Of a stretch of 64,000 bases of DNA, positions 1-9,293 are shown one piece after another. Where the stretch lies: positions 1 to 64,000 of IMG/VR virus record IMGVR_UViG_3300033146_001759. One strand, written 5' to 3'. Position numbers and translations under genes: made by a program. Below the pieces are notes generated by a model that saw only the letters and a list, made by a program, of their open reading frames with translations, did not search any database and had not been told where the DNA came from. Source of the DNA: a virus. Position 1 is the first letter of the stretch. Each line of letters begins with the position of its first letter.

Positions 1-8
1 TTAAATGA

Positions 9-509
9 ATGGAAAATAAACACAAAAACAGAAAAAAGTATTTAAATATGGAAGATAAAGATCTAGTAGAATTATGTATAAATAAACCAAATATCGGTTA
101 TAATAAATTTTATAAAAAATATTATACTAACTTTTATAATTTTGCAAAAAAATATACAATAAATTCTCAAAATTTAGATGAAATCATATCTATTTCATTT
201 ATAAAAATATTTAAAAAAATACACACACTAAATGATCCAAAAAAATTAAAAAGTTGGTGCAAAATAATCATAAAAAATACATCATTAAATTTTATCCGTG
301 AAAATAAAAAACACGAACATTTAGAATTTTTAGATTATATGGATTTTAATGATGATGAAATTTATGTTGATGAATATAAAGGCATTTCAAACGAAAAATT
401 ACATAAATTAATAAATGAATTAGCCCCAAGATATAGAGAAGTTATGATAATGTATTATTTTAATGGATATTCACACCAAGAAATATCAGATATTTGTCAA
501 TTATCATAA
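9..509 (+). CDS. ECF-type RNA polymerase sigma factor, C-terminally truncated
   Basis: 166 aa. The order of motifs fits a group 4 (ECF) sigma factor: a region-2-like N-terminal half with the segment LDEIISISFIKIFKKI, then a region-4 start with LINELAPRYREVMIMYYFNG and YSHQEISDI. The protein stops at ICQLS, in the turn of the region-4 helix-turn-helix, so the recognition helix expected to read the -35 element is missing. The last 6 bases overlap the convergent gene that ends at 504. Start at 9 is the first ATG; an ATG at 48 is an alternative. It could redirect host RNA polymerase, act as a decoy or be decaying. Confidence 0.7.
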   Translation: MENKHKNRKKYLNMEDKDLVELCINKPNIGYNKFYKKYYTNFYNFAKKYTINSQNLDEIISISFIKIFKKIHTLNDPKKLKSWCKIIIKNTSLNFIRENKKHEHLEFLDYMDFNDDEIYVDEYKGISNEKLHKLINELAPRYREVMIMYYFNGYSHQEISDICQLS

Positions 510-1136
510 TACCTCTTTATTTAATATCATTCTAACTGTGGATTCAACACTACCCCCATGATAACTATCTAGTACACCCACAACATCTATAATATCTACA
601 CTAAACATATTACCTAGTGCAGCAATCATATCAGTTTTAATTTTGGTTTTATCTGATAAATAAAAATTCATTTTTTTTAAATTCATATCAAACACATCTT
701 CATCAACACCATACTCAATAAACCCCTTTTTTACAACACTTGTATCTATAAATCTAAATCGTTTACCTTTTGCATATATAATTAATACATCATTAGTATT
801 CATATCAAAATCATATACTTTTTCTTTCGAATTTTGATAATCAAATGCTCTATTTGAATCAGCATATGTATTTGCTACATTATATTTATCTGTTAAAAAT
901 AATGGTTTAGGATAAACATATGTAGTTTTAAAATTAGATACATCATTTAATAATTTGAAATATTCATCACTCAATCTTTCACTTTTTGATAATTCATCCA
1001 TATGATTATAATAACCATCAACATCTTTTAATATTTCAACAGATGTTTTTTCACCCCCATAATTAAATGAGTTTGCTTCTGGTGTTCCATGATACCATTT
1101 TTTTTCACTAATATAATATTTAAAATTCTTTATCAT
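504..1136 (-). CDS. putative ADP-ribosyltransferase-fold protein with capsid-targeting-like leader
   Basis: 210 aa. The N-terminus MIKNFKYYISE resembles the T4 head-targeting peptide and contains I-S-E, a gp21-type cleavage triad. Directly after it comes WYHGTPEA, the H-G-T signature of many H-Y-[EDQ] ADP-ribosyltransferase folds, then LFLTDKYNVANTYAD, which fits the second ART motif (substrate lid, A-x-x-Y). The end has a striking VVGVLDSYHGGS segment. The ART reading is family-pattern inference; catalytic residues are not proven. A TATATA-rich box lies just upstream of the ATG, as for the virion genes. Likely role if correct: packaged and injected protein that modifies a host target using NAD+. 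Confidence 0.55.
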   Translation of the reverse strand: MIKNFKYYISEKKWYHGTPEANSFNYGGEKTSVEILKDVDGYYNHMDELSKSERLSDEYFKLLNDVSNFKTTYVYPKPLFLTDKYNVANTYADSNRAFDYQNSKEKVYDFDMNTNDVLIIYAKGKRFRFIDTSVVKKGFIEYGVDEDVFDMNLKKMNFYLSDKTKIKTDMIAALGNMFSVDIIDVVGVLDSYHGGSVESTVRMILNKEVL

Positions 1137-1157
1137 ATACTATATATTAAAAATTAA

Positions 1158-2336
1158 TTATAATAAATCTTTTAAATATTGATTAAATACAATATTAACT
1201 TCTTCTTTATATTTCATGGGGAAACATATAGAATCATGTATTGTAAATAATTTGATTTTTGGAAATTCTTTTTTTATTGTTGTTACAACTTTATTATAAA
1301 TAAAATCAGATTCTATTTTTTGTAATTTATGGGATAATGATTTATAATCATCGTGTAAATATTTATATTCTTTTATATATGAATATACTGTTGGATATAC
1401 TTTTTTAAACAATATATTTTCTAATTTTTTATCAATATTTTTTCCGAATAATACCTTATACATCATCACCTTCGCATCATTCCTAGTAGATAATATTTTA
1501 GGATATTTTTCTAATAATTGTTCATATATTAACCCATTTTTCACAACATCAAGAAATTCAATAATATCATCAGTATAATCTTCTTCATTAATTTCATTTT
1601 TTAAATATACAGCAAAAAAATATGGTTGAGAATTAGGTAAATCTATTTCTCCAATTTCATCACCATTAATCGACAAAAAATTATTTCTAATATGCTTTTT
1701 TAATACCGTATAATTTGTATGTAATCTACCATATGAATCAAACTTAAAAAATATATGACCAGTATTAATACCATCTATTGATGCTAAATTTTTAAAATAT
1801 TTTTTTAGTTCTATGGTTTTATTTTTTTTCTCACCTTTTAACCACACTAATGATAAATCATAATCTATATTAACATAATATAAATCATCGATCAAAATTT
1901 TTCTTAATTTCATACTTATTGGTGAATCTTGCATTGCTGTAAATGACCTAATAAGATATTCTTTTTTATGCTTTTTTAATAATATTTTATCTGTTATTTT
2001 GGTTCTCATTACATCCAATCCAGTAATATTCATTTTATATGTTTTTGCTTTCTTACCAACATAATAAGACGATACTAAATACATAAAATCATAATCCAAT
2101 AAATACGAAATATAATAATTATAATATTTACCATATTTTTTTTTCAATATCACCGACCACAAATTATGTTCCACATCATCCAATAAAAAATATTTTAATA
2201 TTAATTCATGCATTATATTAATCAAATATGCTGTTTTTATAGTTATTCCCTTATATTGAATTTTTTCTATATTCGTTAAATATTCGTATTCTTTTGGTAT
2301 AAATTGATATAAATACCCCTTGTCTGTTCTACACAA
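1158..2336 (-). CDS. compact family-A-polymerase-like protein (DNA or RNA polymerase palm)
   Basis: 392 aa. Three spaced motifs look like the palm and fingers of family A DNA polymerases and T7-type RNA polymerases. These are SYGRLHTN near residue 205 followed by IDLPNSQPYFF near 233 (motif A, Asp), NDAKVMMYKVLFG near 290 (motif B, Lys with aromatic) and TIHDSI near 367 (motif C, His-Asp). No 3'-5' or 5'-3' exonuclease domain fits in the N-terminal 200 residues. The phage also has a B-family polymerase, so this is more likely a specialised polymerase, primase-polymerase or RNA polymerase than the main replicase. It is separated from its neighbours by short AT-rich gaps. Confidence 0.55.
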   Translation of the reverse strand: MCRTDKGYLYQFIPKEYEYLTNIEKIQYKGITIKTAYLINIMHELILKYFLLDDVEHNLWSVILKKKYGKYYNYYISYLLDYDFMYLVSSYYVGKKAKTYKMNITGLDVMRTKITDKILLKKHKKEYLIRSFTAMQDSPISMKLRKILIDDLYYVNIDYDLSLVWLKGEKKNKTIELKKYFKNLASIDGINTGHIFFKFDSYGRLHTNYTVLKKHIRNNFLSINGDEIGEIDLPNSQPYFFAVYLKNEINEEDYTDDIIEFLDVVKNGLIYEQLLEKYPKILSTRNDAKVMMYKVLFGKNIDKKLENILFKKVYPTVYSYIKEYKYLHDDYKSLSHKLQKIESDFIYNKVVTTIKKEFPKIKLFTIHDSICFPMKYKEEVNIVFNQYLKDLL

Positions 2337-2388
2337 ATTTTATTGATTATTTTTTCTTTTATATTTTTATAATATTTTAAGAAAAAGT

Positions 2389-2748
2389 TTACAAAAAATC
2401 TTTATAAATCTCAATTATTTTTGAAATTATCACTTTTTTATTATCAACCCAATATTTAAAGAGTATTTTCCTATTAGATATATCCATAACCATATAATTA
2501 ATTGCATTTTCTTTACTCATTTTAAATACATCAAACAAAACACCATTTAATATATCTTTATATATTTCATCATCTATTATATCAAACGGAAAAATATATT
2601 TTATATTTTCACTATATGTTTCATTAAAATATCTATCATAATTAAATATTTTATTATTTAATGTAGATTTATATACAACAATAGATAACTGTTGTATTAC
2701 ATCAAATAATTTTGTTTCAATATAAAATATTATTTTTTGTTTACTCAT
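2389..2748 (-). CDS. hypothetical protein
   Basis: 119 aa, not recognised. Mixed hydrophobic/charged sequence without membrane segment or signal peptide; rich in Ile, Lys and Tyr like most proteins here. It lies 2 bases downstream of the gp15-like gene on the same strand, so it is probably co-transcribed with that tail gene and may be a late protein. Confidence 0.6.
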   Translation of the reverse strand: MSKQKIIFYIETKLFDVIQQLSIVVYKSTLNNKIFNYDRYFNETYSENIKYIFPFDIIDDEIYKDILNGVLFDVFKMSKENAINYMVMDISNRKILFKYWVDNKKVIISKIIEIYKDFL

Positions 2749-2750
2749 TA

Positions 2751-3722
2751 TTATTTCTTTTTGCTTTTACCTGGCTCAATTCCATCAAAATCTTCTTTAT
2801 CCCAATGCTCTGGTTTCCAATCTGGATTATTATCCTTATATTTATATTTATCCATTTCTCTATATAAATTATACCAATATACTTTTCTTATTTCAGTTTT
2901 CCCCTCTATTGTTTTATTATTTTCATCCTTTACATCACCACCAACATAAGCAGTTTGACCAAATCCCTCATTATACCTCTTTAAACTATCCTTAAAATCT
3001 AATGTTGGTCTTGGAACACCAATCTTATCCCAATCAAAATCTCCATCATTATCACACACAATCAAATCATCTGAATCAATCATAAATATTGGGAAATTTG
3101 TTTTTATTTCTAATGTAAATGTCATCTTTCTTTTTCTATCAGATTGCATATCAACATCTCTTATAAACTCAAACCCTTTATCATCTGGTAAAATAAACTG
3201 TGCATCTATTTTTATACCATAATAATCAAAATTAAAAAATTGATAATTAAAAAATGTATTCATTAATTTTTGAGTTACTTTATCTATTTCATTAGCAGTA
3301 GCTAATTGTATAGTAACGTCATATGTCAATGTAATAGGAACAGCTTTTACTTTACTAATTATTTTCTTAATAACTCCATTTATCGTCTCTTTCTGTGCTA
3401 AATATTGATTAGGGTTTGAAAATTCTTCTGAATTTGAACTAATAGAATTTAGTGTTATATGACCACGTTGATATTGATCAGTATTCATAGATACCCTTTT
3501 ATCTACAATATCATCAATAAACGCATCAAAAACAAATCTTTCATCTCCGGTTAATGATGTATAAAATGGTAAGAAAACTCTTTTATATCCAGTCTCATTA
3601 TCATTTTCTGGGGTATATTTATTAATCCATCTTACTCGTTTACTTAATGTGTTTGCCAATGATACTGTAACCATTCTAAAAAATTGATCATCAAAATCAT
3701 AAACGTGTCCTATTTCTTTCAT
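2751..3722 (-). CDS. T4 gp15-like tail completion/sheath stabilizer protein
   Basis: 323 aa (T4 gp15 is 272 aa). The middle segments TYDVTIQLATANEIDKVTQ and FNYQFFNFDYYGIKIDAQF, followed by RKRKMTFTLEIKTNFPIFM, match the order and character of T4 gp15 (a strand-rich core with a two-acid aromatic stretch and a basic-aromatic strand). In T4 this protein forms the ring that caps the contracted-tail sheath and joins it to the head. The C-terminal 80 residues are acidic and Asp/Lys-rich. A strong TATATAATAAAA box lies 13-31 bases before the ATG, consistent with late expression. Confidence 0.6.
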   Translation of the reverse strand: MKEIGHVYDFDDQFFRMVTVSLANTLSKRVRWINKYTPENDNETGYKRVFLPFYTSLTGDERFVFDAFIDDIVDKRVSMNTDQYQRGHITLNSISSNSEEFSNPNQYLAQKETINGVIKKIISKVKAVPITLTYDVTIQLATANEIDKVTQKLMNTFFNYQFFNFDYYGIKIDAQFILPDDKGFEFIRDVDMQSDRKRKMTFTLEIKTNFPIFMIDSDDLIVCDNDGDFDWDKIGVPRPTLDFKDSLKRYNEGFGQTAYVGGDVKDENNKTIEGKTEIRKVYWYNLYREMDKYKYKDNNPDWKPEHWDKEDFDGIEPGKSKKK

Positions 3723-3734
3723 TATATAATATTA

Positions 3735-3753
3735 TTTTTATTATATATAAAAA
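3735..3753 (-). promoter_or_regulatory. candidate phage late promoter (gp15-like gene)
   Basis: On the minus strand this reads TTTTTATATATAATAAAAA, 13-31 bases upstream of the ATG at 3722. Nearly the same 17-mer (TTTATATATAATAAAAA) precedes the capsid gene and other genes. It resembles the T4 late box TATAAATA; a gp55-like sigma factor is encoded in this window. Confidence 0.5.
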
Positions 3754-3767
3754 TCAACATAACTCAA

Positions 3768-4598
3768 TTAAATTTTTTTCTTCTTTATTGTATTATTAGA
3801 TGTATCATATAAATAAAAGTTAATATCATATAGATCTATTATTTCATTGAAATATTTTTCTATACTATTAATATTACCAATATCATCATCACTAAAACCT
3901 AATTTAACTTTCATATTAACTCTTTGTCCAAATTTATTTATTTTTTTAGAAAATTCATTAATTGCATATTTTTTACCAAGTTCTGGATTCTTAATATTTA
4001 TATCCATATCATATTTTTTCATAAACTCAGGCGAAGTTACACCAAAAAAATCACAACTATCTAAATATTTATCTATCAACAAATCATCATTATTTATGTT
4101 TTCATTAAATAATTTTTTAAACCACATTAAATTTTCCAACATTAAATAGTGTTGTTCTGGTGTTAAATATTCATAAATTATTGTTTCTACCCCTCTTCTT
4201 AATATATCCACAGAGGATGCTCTAGCAGTAATAATAGCAAATAATTCACCTTTAACTAGTGTATCAATAAACATATCAAATGATGGACCAAACAATTCTT
4301 CTTTTAAAGAATCTCTAATATTTTTTATAAAATATTCATCATCTCTAAATTCAATAAATGATTCTTCTGGATCACCATTAACATATTTATATTCACCTAT
4401 TTGTGGTGTATCTTTTATATCATTTCTAATTTCAGCAAACTTAGAAGTTGAAATAGCAATTCTATCATAACCACCTATTGTTTTTTTATCTAAATGTATT
4501 TTTGTTGGCATAAATAATATATTATCATCCCAATCATACGCATAAAAATGTAACTCATTTTTTATACCAATATCATTAAATGTTTTATATTTTTTCAT
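3768..4598 (-). CDS. HAD-like hydrolase-type protein with capsid-targeting-like N-terminus
   Basis: 276 aa. The segment FYAYDWDDNILFMPTKI (about residues 18-34) carries a D-x-D pair like the nucleophile motif of HAD phosphatases (a DWDD core); a later FAIITARASS is in the position of the HAD Thr/Ser motif, and GFSDDD near the end suits the final acidic motif. Substrate unknown. The first 15 residues (MKKYKTFNDIGIKNE) resemble the leader shared by candidate head-packaged proteins, with K-N-E rather than the ideal I/L-x-E. Short AT-rich gaps separate it from its neighbours. Confidence 0.55.
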   Translation of the reverse strand: MKKYKTFNDIGIKNELHFYAYDWDDNILFMPTKIHLDKKTIGGYDRIAISTSKFAEIRNDIKDTPQIGEYKYVNGDPEESFIEFRDDEYFIKNIRDSLKEELFGPSFDMFIDTLVKGELFAIITARASSVDILRRGVETIIYEYLTPEQHYLMLENLMWFKKLFNENINNDDLLIDKYLDSCDFFGVTSPEFMKKYDMDINIKNPELGKKYAINEFSKKINKFGQRVNMKVKLGFSDDDIGNINSIEKYFNEIIDLYDINFYLYDTSNNTIKKKKI

Positions 4599-4690
4599 AT
4601 TACTTATATAATAATAATTACCAATTGTTGTTATTTTTTTATTATATACACATTATTATAAATTTTTCTTTTTTATATTAATATTTTATT

Positions 4691-4698
4691 TATCTTTG
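4691..4698 (+). promoter_or_regulatory. Bacteroidota-type promoter (-7 TATCTTTG)
   Basis: TATCTTTG fits the Bacteroidota -7 consensus TAnnTTTG, 38 bases before the ATG at 4737. It probably drives the hypothetical-NadE-nicotinamidase unit with the host housekeeping sigma factor. Confidence 0.7.
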
Positions 4699-4736
4699 CA
4701 AATGAATAATATAAAAATAATATAAAAATATACGTT

Positions 4737-5165
4737 ATGAAATATCTTGAAAAAACTATAACCTATCTGGTTAAAACAAAATTAATTAAAACAGATGCAA
4801 TAGAAAAAAGTGAAGACATTGAACATAATATCAATTCTGGATATTATAATCAAAAAAAATATGTTTATCTTAATTCTAAATCACTACTTGAAGAAATAGA
4901 AGAAATAGTAAACAATATCTCTATACCAAGAGAATACACAACTAACTTAACATCAGCAAAAAAAATATTAACAAGAAAATTAAATAAATATAATTATATT
5001 ACTCAAAATGATGATACTTGGTACACGGATTGGCAACACCTAAACAATGTTCCAGATGATGTTATGTCTAAAATTTCCAATATTATATATGATATGAGTA
5101 TTGATGAATACAACAAACCAAGTACTGCTGATGAACTACTAAGTCTATATCAATTAAATAGATAA
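4737..5165 (+). CDS. hypothetical protein, first gene of the NAD unit
   Basis: 142 aa, not recognised. Soluble, charged, largely helical in appearance; contains DDTWYTDWQHLNNVPDD in the C-terminal half. It is the first gene behind a host-type promoter and is followed 48 bases later by nadE, so it is probably expressed early with the NAD enzymes. Confidence 0.6.
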   Translation: MKYLEKTITYLVKTKLIKTDAIEKSEDIEHNINSGYYNQKKYVYLNSKSLLEEIEEIVNNISIPREYTTNLTSAKKILTRKLNKYNYITQNDDTWYTDWQHLNNVPDDVMSKISNIIYDMSIDEYNKPSTADELLSLYQLNR

Positions 5166-5213
5166 TTATATAAACTATTTATAATATAATAACTAAAATA
5201 ATTTTTTAAAAAC

Positions 5214-6116
5214 ATGAAGAAATTAAACTACACAAAAACAGTAGAAAATATACAAAATATAATGAAAGATTACATCATCAAAGCAAATCTAAAATCTTTA
5301 GTTATAGGGATTTCTGGTGGGATAGATTCTGCATTAGTTGCTGTTTTAGTAAAACCAGTTTGTGATGAATTGGGAATCCCACTCATTGGTCGTTCAATCA
5401 CCATTGGTACAAATTCACCAGAAGAAATAGCAAGAGCAAAAGCTATTGGAGATTTATTTTGTACCAATTTTGCAGAAATTGAGTTAACAAAATATTATAA
5501 ACATATTGAGGATTTTGATGTGATGGAGAATGGTGATAGAGAGGACGAAAAATCACACAAGATTCGATTAGGAAATTTCAAAGCAAGAATGAGAATGATG
5601 TATCTATATAATATTGCATCTAATACAAAAGGTCTTGTATTATCAACTGATAATATGACTGAATTACTTCTTGGTTTTTGGACATTACATGGTGATGTTG
5701 GTGATTTTGGTTTAATTCAAGAATTATGGAAAACTGAAGTCTATGATTTATCTGAATGGTTATCAAAACAATTCAATGATACCGAAAAAGAAACAGCAAT
5801 AATGGACTGTGTTAATGGTGATGCAACAGATGGATTAGGTATAACATCAACAGACTTAGACCAAATATTACCAGATTGGAAAAATCGACACACAACTACT
5901 CGATCAGGGTATTCCGAAGTTGATGAGATTTTAATTAATTATTTTAATTTAGCAGAAACCTTAATCAACACTAACATGAGTGTAAATGAACACATTAAAG
6001 TGTCAAACGAAATATTAAATATTAGAGAACACGATGTTATTAAAAGACATTTCAACTCACAATTTAAACGAGAAAACCCATACAACATCAATAGAGATGA
6101 TTATGTTGTATATTAA
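5214..6116 (+). CDS. nadE: NAD+ synthetase
   Basis: 300 aa, close to the usual length of the ammonia-dependent single-domain enzyme. It converts nicotinic acid adenine dinucleotide to NAD+ with ATP. The ATP-pyrophosphatase P-loop SGGIDS is at residues 34-39; LSTDNMTELLLGF and HGDVGDF correspond to the deamido-NAD and metal-binding region; a KTEVYDL segment follows as in the family. No glutaminase domain, so free ammonia is the expected nitrogen donor. Nicotinamidase follows after 19 bases; NadD is at 13.6 kb. Confidence 0.95.
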   Translation: MKKLNYTKTVENIQNIMKDYIIKANLKSLVIGISGGIDSALVAVLVKPVCDELGIPLIGRSITIGTNSPEEIARAKAIGDLFCTNFAEIELTKYYKHIEDFDVMENGDREDEKSHKIRLGNFKARMRMMYLYNIASNTKGLVLSTDNMTELLLGFWTLHGDVGDFGLIQELWKTEVYDLSEWLSKQFNDTEKETAIMDCVNGDATDGLGITSTDLDQILPDWKNRHTTTRSGYSEVDEILINYFNLAETLINTNMSVNEHIKVSNEILNIREHDVIKRHFNSQFKRENPYNINRDDYVVY

Positions 6117-6135
6117 ATCATAAAAAATTAGAAAC

Positions 6136-6777
6136 ATGGTAAATATAGATTTCAATAAAACTATTAGTTTTGATGTAGATTCTCAAAATGGATTTACTCC
6201 AAATTGTCCAGGTGAACTACCAGTAAACGATGGTCACAATATCGTTGATGAATTAAACAACCAGGCAAAATTTGCTAAATATAGATTTATGAGCAAAGAT
6301 GCACACCCACAAAATGGATTATGGACATCAAATTCAAAAAATAAACAATTTTCTCCTGTCATTGATATTAAAGATGTAGATATACATTGGAATCAACATT
6401 GTGTTGTTGGTACATATGGTTTTGAATTAATCAATGGATTACCACACCCAAGTGAATATGATTATTTAGTATATAAGGGAGTTGAAAGAGATATGCACCC
6501 ATATAGTCCAATTTATCACAACTTGAAAAAAACCATATCCACTGGTGTTATTGAAATGGCAAAAGCATTAAAAGTAGAAACTTTTATTGTTGGTGGTTTA
6601 GCAACAGATTATTGTGTATCTGAAGCAGTATTAGATTTAAAAAAAGCTGGATTTAATGTTATATTAAATCTAGCAGCATCAAGAGGAATAAATAATGACT
6701 TATCTCATAATATCCAATTATTCCAAAATAATGATATAATAATAATAACCAACACAAATTCATTAAAATTAATTTAA
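6136..6777 (+). CDS. pncA: nicotinamidase (isochorismatase family)
   Basis: 213 aa, normal family length. It hydrolyses nicotinamide to nicotinic acid and ammonia. The catalytic triad is visible: Asp in FDVDSQNGF (residues 13-15), Lys114 in LVYKGVE and Cys160 in GLATDYCVSEAV. Metal-binding residues are suggested by DAHPQN. It is co-transcribed with nadE and ends just before a hairpin terminator. It can feed the deamidated (Preiss-Handler) route using nicotinamide released by ADP-ribosylation; the intermediate nicotinate phosphoribosyltransferase is not in this window. Confidence 0.9.
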   Translation: MVNIDFNKTISFDVDSQNGFTPNCPGELPVNDGHNIVDELNNQAKFAKYRFMSKDAHPQNGLWTSNSKNKQFSPVIDIKDVDIHWNQHCVVGTYGFELINGLPHPSEYDYLVYKGVERDMHPYSPIYHNLKKTISTGVIEMAKALKVETFIVGGLATDYCVSEAVLDLKKAGFNVILNLAASRGINNDLSHNIQLFQNNDIIIITNTNSLKLI

Positions 6778-6800
6778 AATAATACCCACCATAAAATTCA

Positions 6801-6833
6801 AAAAAGTATCAATTTATTGATACTTTTTTTTTT
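6801..6833 (+). terminator. rho-independent terminator after the NAD unit
   Basis: A 12-bp perfect stem (AAAAAGTATCAA with TTGATACTTTTT), 4-base loop and T-run, 24 bases after the nicotinamidase stop. Confidence 0.85.
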
Positions 6834-6888
6834 ATTTAAACATTTTTTATTTTTTCGCATATATTAATCAAATATAAAGAAGAAAAAT

Positions 6889-7347
6889 ATGATAACACTA
6901 AAATATTTTGCATATGGCAGTAATATGTCTAAAAGTAGAATGATTAAAAGAGGATTACCAATAAGCAATAGACAAACAGGAATATTAGAAGACTACAAAT
7001 TTATTATAAATAAAAAATCATATAAAAACCCAAACATTGGGTTTGCTAATATCATACCATCGAATAAAGATGTTGTGGAGGGAATATTATATGATGTAAC
7101 CGAAGAAGATATTAAAAAATTAGATAAATTTGAAGGATACCCAAAACATTACGATAAAAAAATATTAACAATAAAACTATCCACTGGCGATTTAACCCAT
7201 GCAATAGTTTATGTTGCAAAAGACGATTGGGTATCAGAAACTACACTAAATTCAACCATAGACTATAAAAATTTCATATTAGAAGGTGTAAATTTTTTAT
7301 CAGCAAAATACTTTTATTTTCTTAAAGAAAATATAAAAACTAATTAA
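6889..7347 (+). CDS. gamma-glutamylcyclotransferase-like protein
   Basis: 152 aa. The start LKYFAYGSNMS is the conserved Y-G-S-N-L/M motif that binds the gamma-glutamyl group. EGILYDVTEEDIKKLDKFEG supplies the E-G-x-L-Y-D and helix with the D-x-x-E-G catalytic acid region (Glu of FEG). Members release 5-oxoproline from gamma-glutamyl amines or peptides; some phage and toxin-linked members act on modified side chains. Substrate is not predictable. The HNH gene follows after 7 bases. Confidence 0.85.
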   Translation: MITLKYFAYGSNMSKSRMIKRGLPISNRQTGILEDYKFIINKKSYKNPNIGFANIIPSNKDVVEGILYDVTEEDIKKLDKFEGYPKHYDKKILTIKLSTGDLTHAIVYVAKDDWVSETTLNSTIDYKNFILEGVNFLSAKYFYFLKENIKTN

Positions 7348-7354
7348 AAAACAT

Positions 7355-8467
7355 ATGAAATTATATAGATTTAGCATAAATGTTAAAAACAAAACTAATT
7401 CACGACAAAAATTAAATGCAACAGTAACATATATTGTAGTAATAGATAATGAAAAATATTATTTGATACACGAAGATATGTACTTTAATTTTAGTTTAAA
7501 TATAATAAAAGATAAAAAAAGATACGGTAAAGCATATAAAAAATTATCATATTTCAAATTTAGGGAAAAAATCATCAAACTATTAAAAGACAATAAAACA
7601 CCATATACATACGACAATAGGAAAAATAAATTATATAAAATCCCAAAACACATTCAAAACATAATCAATCAAGAATTAAACTCAAACGTACACACTATAT
7701 CAGCACTCGAAGGATTTCTTAGAGGATCAAATATAACTGGTGCAGATTATGATATAAAACGAACAGCTATATTTATAACGAATAGTAATTATGAAAATTA
7801 TAGATTTACAAATTTATTTAAACATAAAATAAAAAAAATAAAAATAAACTATAAAGTTGATGACGTAATAGATATATCATTTGAAGAATTTTTAGAATTA
7901 ACAAACACCAAAGAATCATTTTTATTAATAAATAGAGATGTCGAAGACATTAAACAAAATAAACCAGCATCTAGTGAATGGTTAGAATTAGTAAACAATA
8001 GTAAATTAAAGAAAAAAATAGAAATAAAAAACAATTTATATTCTAACCGGAAATATAATAAAAGCGAAAGAACACAACTTAGACCAAATATTTTAAAATA
8101 TTCTAATCAATTAAATTATTGGGATATTCAAGAAAAACGATTAGAAGCAGCACATATAGTCGATGTTAGACACTTATCCATAGACAAAGATGGTAAATAC
8201 ACTTGTGAACTAATATCACACAACAATGGACTTTTATTACCACACGATGTTCATATAGATTTTGATAATTATATATTTGTAATAAATGAAAATGGAGATA
8301 TAATATATGACACAAATTCATCATACATAACACAAATAATTAAACAATTAGATGAAAATTACAATTTATTGAATATTGATTTTAAATCAATGATTAAAAA
8401 TCACAGTGGTATGAAAAAATATTTAAAAGAAAGAGTTAATATATATTATGATAAAAACAAAATATAA
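7355..8467 (+). CDS. HNH_2-type endonuclease-like protein
   Basis: 370 aa. The C-terminal third has the layout of restriction-like HNH_2 domains: LEAAHIVDVRHLS, then SHNNGLLLPHDVHIDFD and a final VINENGDI strand. This gives A-H-I, N-G-L-L-L and H-x-D-x-H blocks for metal binding. The N-terminal 230 residues are Lys/Asn-rich and not recognised; they may bind DNA. It may degrade host or competitor DNA, or be a homing or restriction-type nuclease. It follows the gamma-glutamylcyclotransferase on the same strand. Confidence 0.6.
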   Translation: MKLYRFSINVKNKTNSRQKLNATVTYIVVIDNEKYYLIHEDMYFNFSLNIIKDKKRYGKAYKKLSYFKFREKIIKLLKDNKTPYTYDNRKNKLYKIPKHIQNIINQELNSNVHTISALEGFLRGSNITGADYDIKRTAIFITNSNYENYRFTNLFKHKIKKIKINYKVDDVIDISFEEFLELTNTKESFLLINRDVEDIKQNKPASSEWLELVNNSKLKKKIEIKNNLYSNRKYNKSERTQLRPNILKYSNQLNYWDIQEKRLEAAHIVDVRHLSIDKDGKYTCELISHNNGLLLPHDVHIDFDNYIFVINENGDIIYDTNSSYITQIIKQLDENYNLLNIDFKSMIKNHSGMKKYLKERVNIYYDKNKI

Positions 8468-8484
8468 TTTTTATATATACATTT

Positions 8485-8820
8485 ATGAAATATATTAAAA
8501 AAATATCAGAAGATAAAGTTTTTAAGTTCAATGATTATAATCCAACAAAATATAATGGGAATATAATAGTAACAAATATAATGGAGTGGTTAAGAGCACA
8601 CCTATTAGATAATGATAAAAACAAAGAAACAATTAATGTTCCACTTAATCAATTTTTAGCGGAAACACAAATTGATATTAATAAACTTAAAACATTTATT
8701 AATGAACAAAACAAAACAGATAAACTTGAATCATTTAAAATAAAAATAGAAAATAATTATATTATATTCTATGATTTCAAGAAAAACACACACGCATTAG
8801 AAGACATCAATACTATATAA
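8485..8820 (+). CDS. small protein with capsid-targeting-like leader
   Basis: 111 aa, not recognised. Begins MKYIKKISED, with I-S-E at residues 7-9 as in the putative head-targeting peptide. A TTTTTATATATACATTT box lies directly before the ATG, matching the candidate late promoter. The rest is soluble and charged, possibly a small helical DNA-binding or packaged protein. Confidence 0.55.
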   Translation: MKYIKKISEDKVFKFNDYNPTKYNGNIIVTNIMEWLRAHLLDNDKNKETINVPLNQFLAETQIDINKLKTFINEQNKTDKLESFKIKIENNYIIFYDFKKNTHALEDINTI

Positions 8821-8832
8821 AAAACACACAAC

Positions 8833-9268
8833 ATGGATAAAATTTTTTATGATAATAAAACATACGATGCCAACATCACAAACTTAACCATACACGATAT
8901 TCAACATATAAGTGTAGTCCAATCAATAAATATTGAAATATATATGGATATTTTTAATTTATCCACCACATTAAATAACCCAAGTGAAATAAAGCTAAAC
9001 ACCATCAATAATATATTTGATCAAGAAACTCATATAAAAAACTTCAGTATATTAAAAGATGATGTTTTTTTTTTATATAGCAGAAGCATCAATACAACAC
9101 CACAATTGGATTTATGAAGATATAGGGGTAAAAATAATATGTTTTATTAAAGCATTTAAAATATTAAATTATAATAATTTAAAATATGAAATACCACAAA
9201 AAGAAATAGATATTTACAAACAATATATTAGAACTGAAAAACTGAAAACAATTTTAGAAATTCGCTAA
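8833..9268 (+). pseudogene. hypothetical protein split by a frameshift at a T10 run
   Basis: Two overlapping frames (8833-9117 and 9059-9268) join into one 144-residue protein if one T is removed from the T10 run at 9065-9074; the junction then reads DDVFFYIAEASIQHHNW. The downstream part ends EKLKTILEIR, a C-terminal tail shared by several small proteins here. As read, translation stops 14 codons after the run. It may be a true decay event, a slippage-controlled gene or a homopolymer sequencing error. Confidence 0.6.
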
Positions 9269-9293
9269 AAAATAGAACTCTGCTTATCCATTT

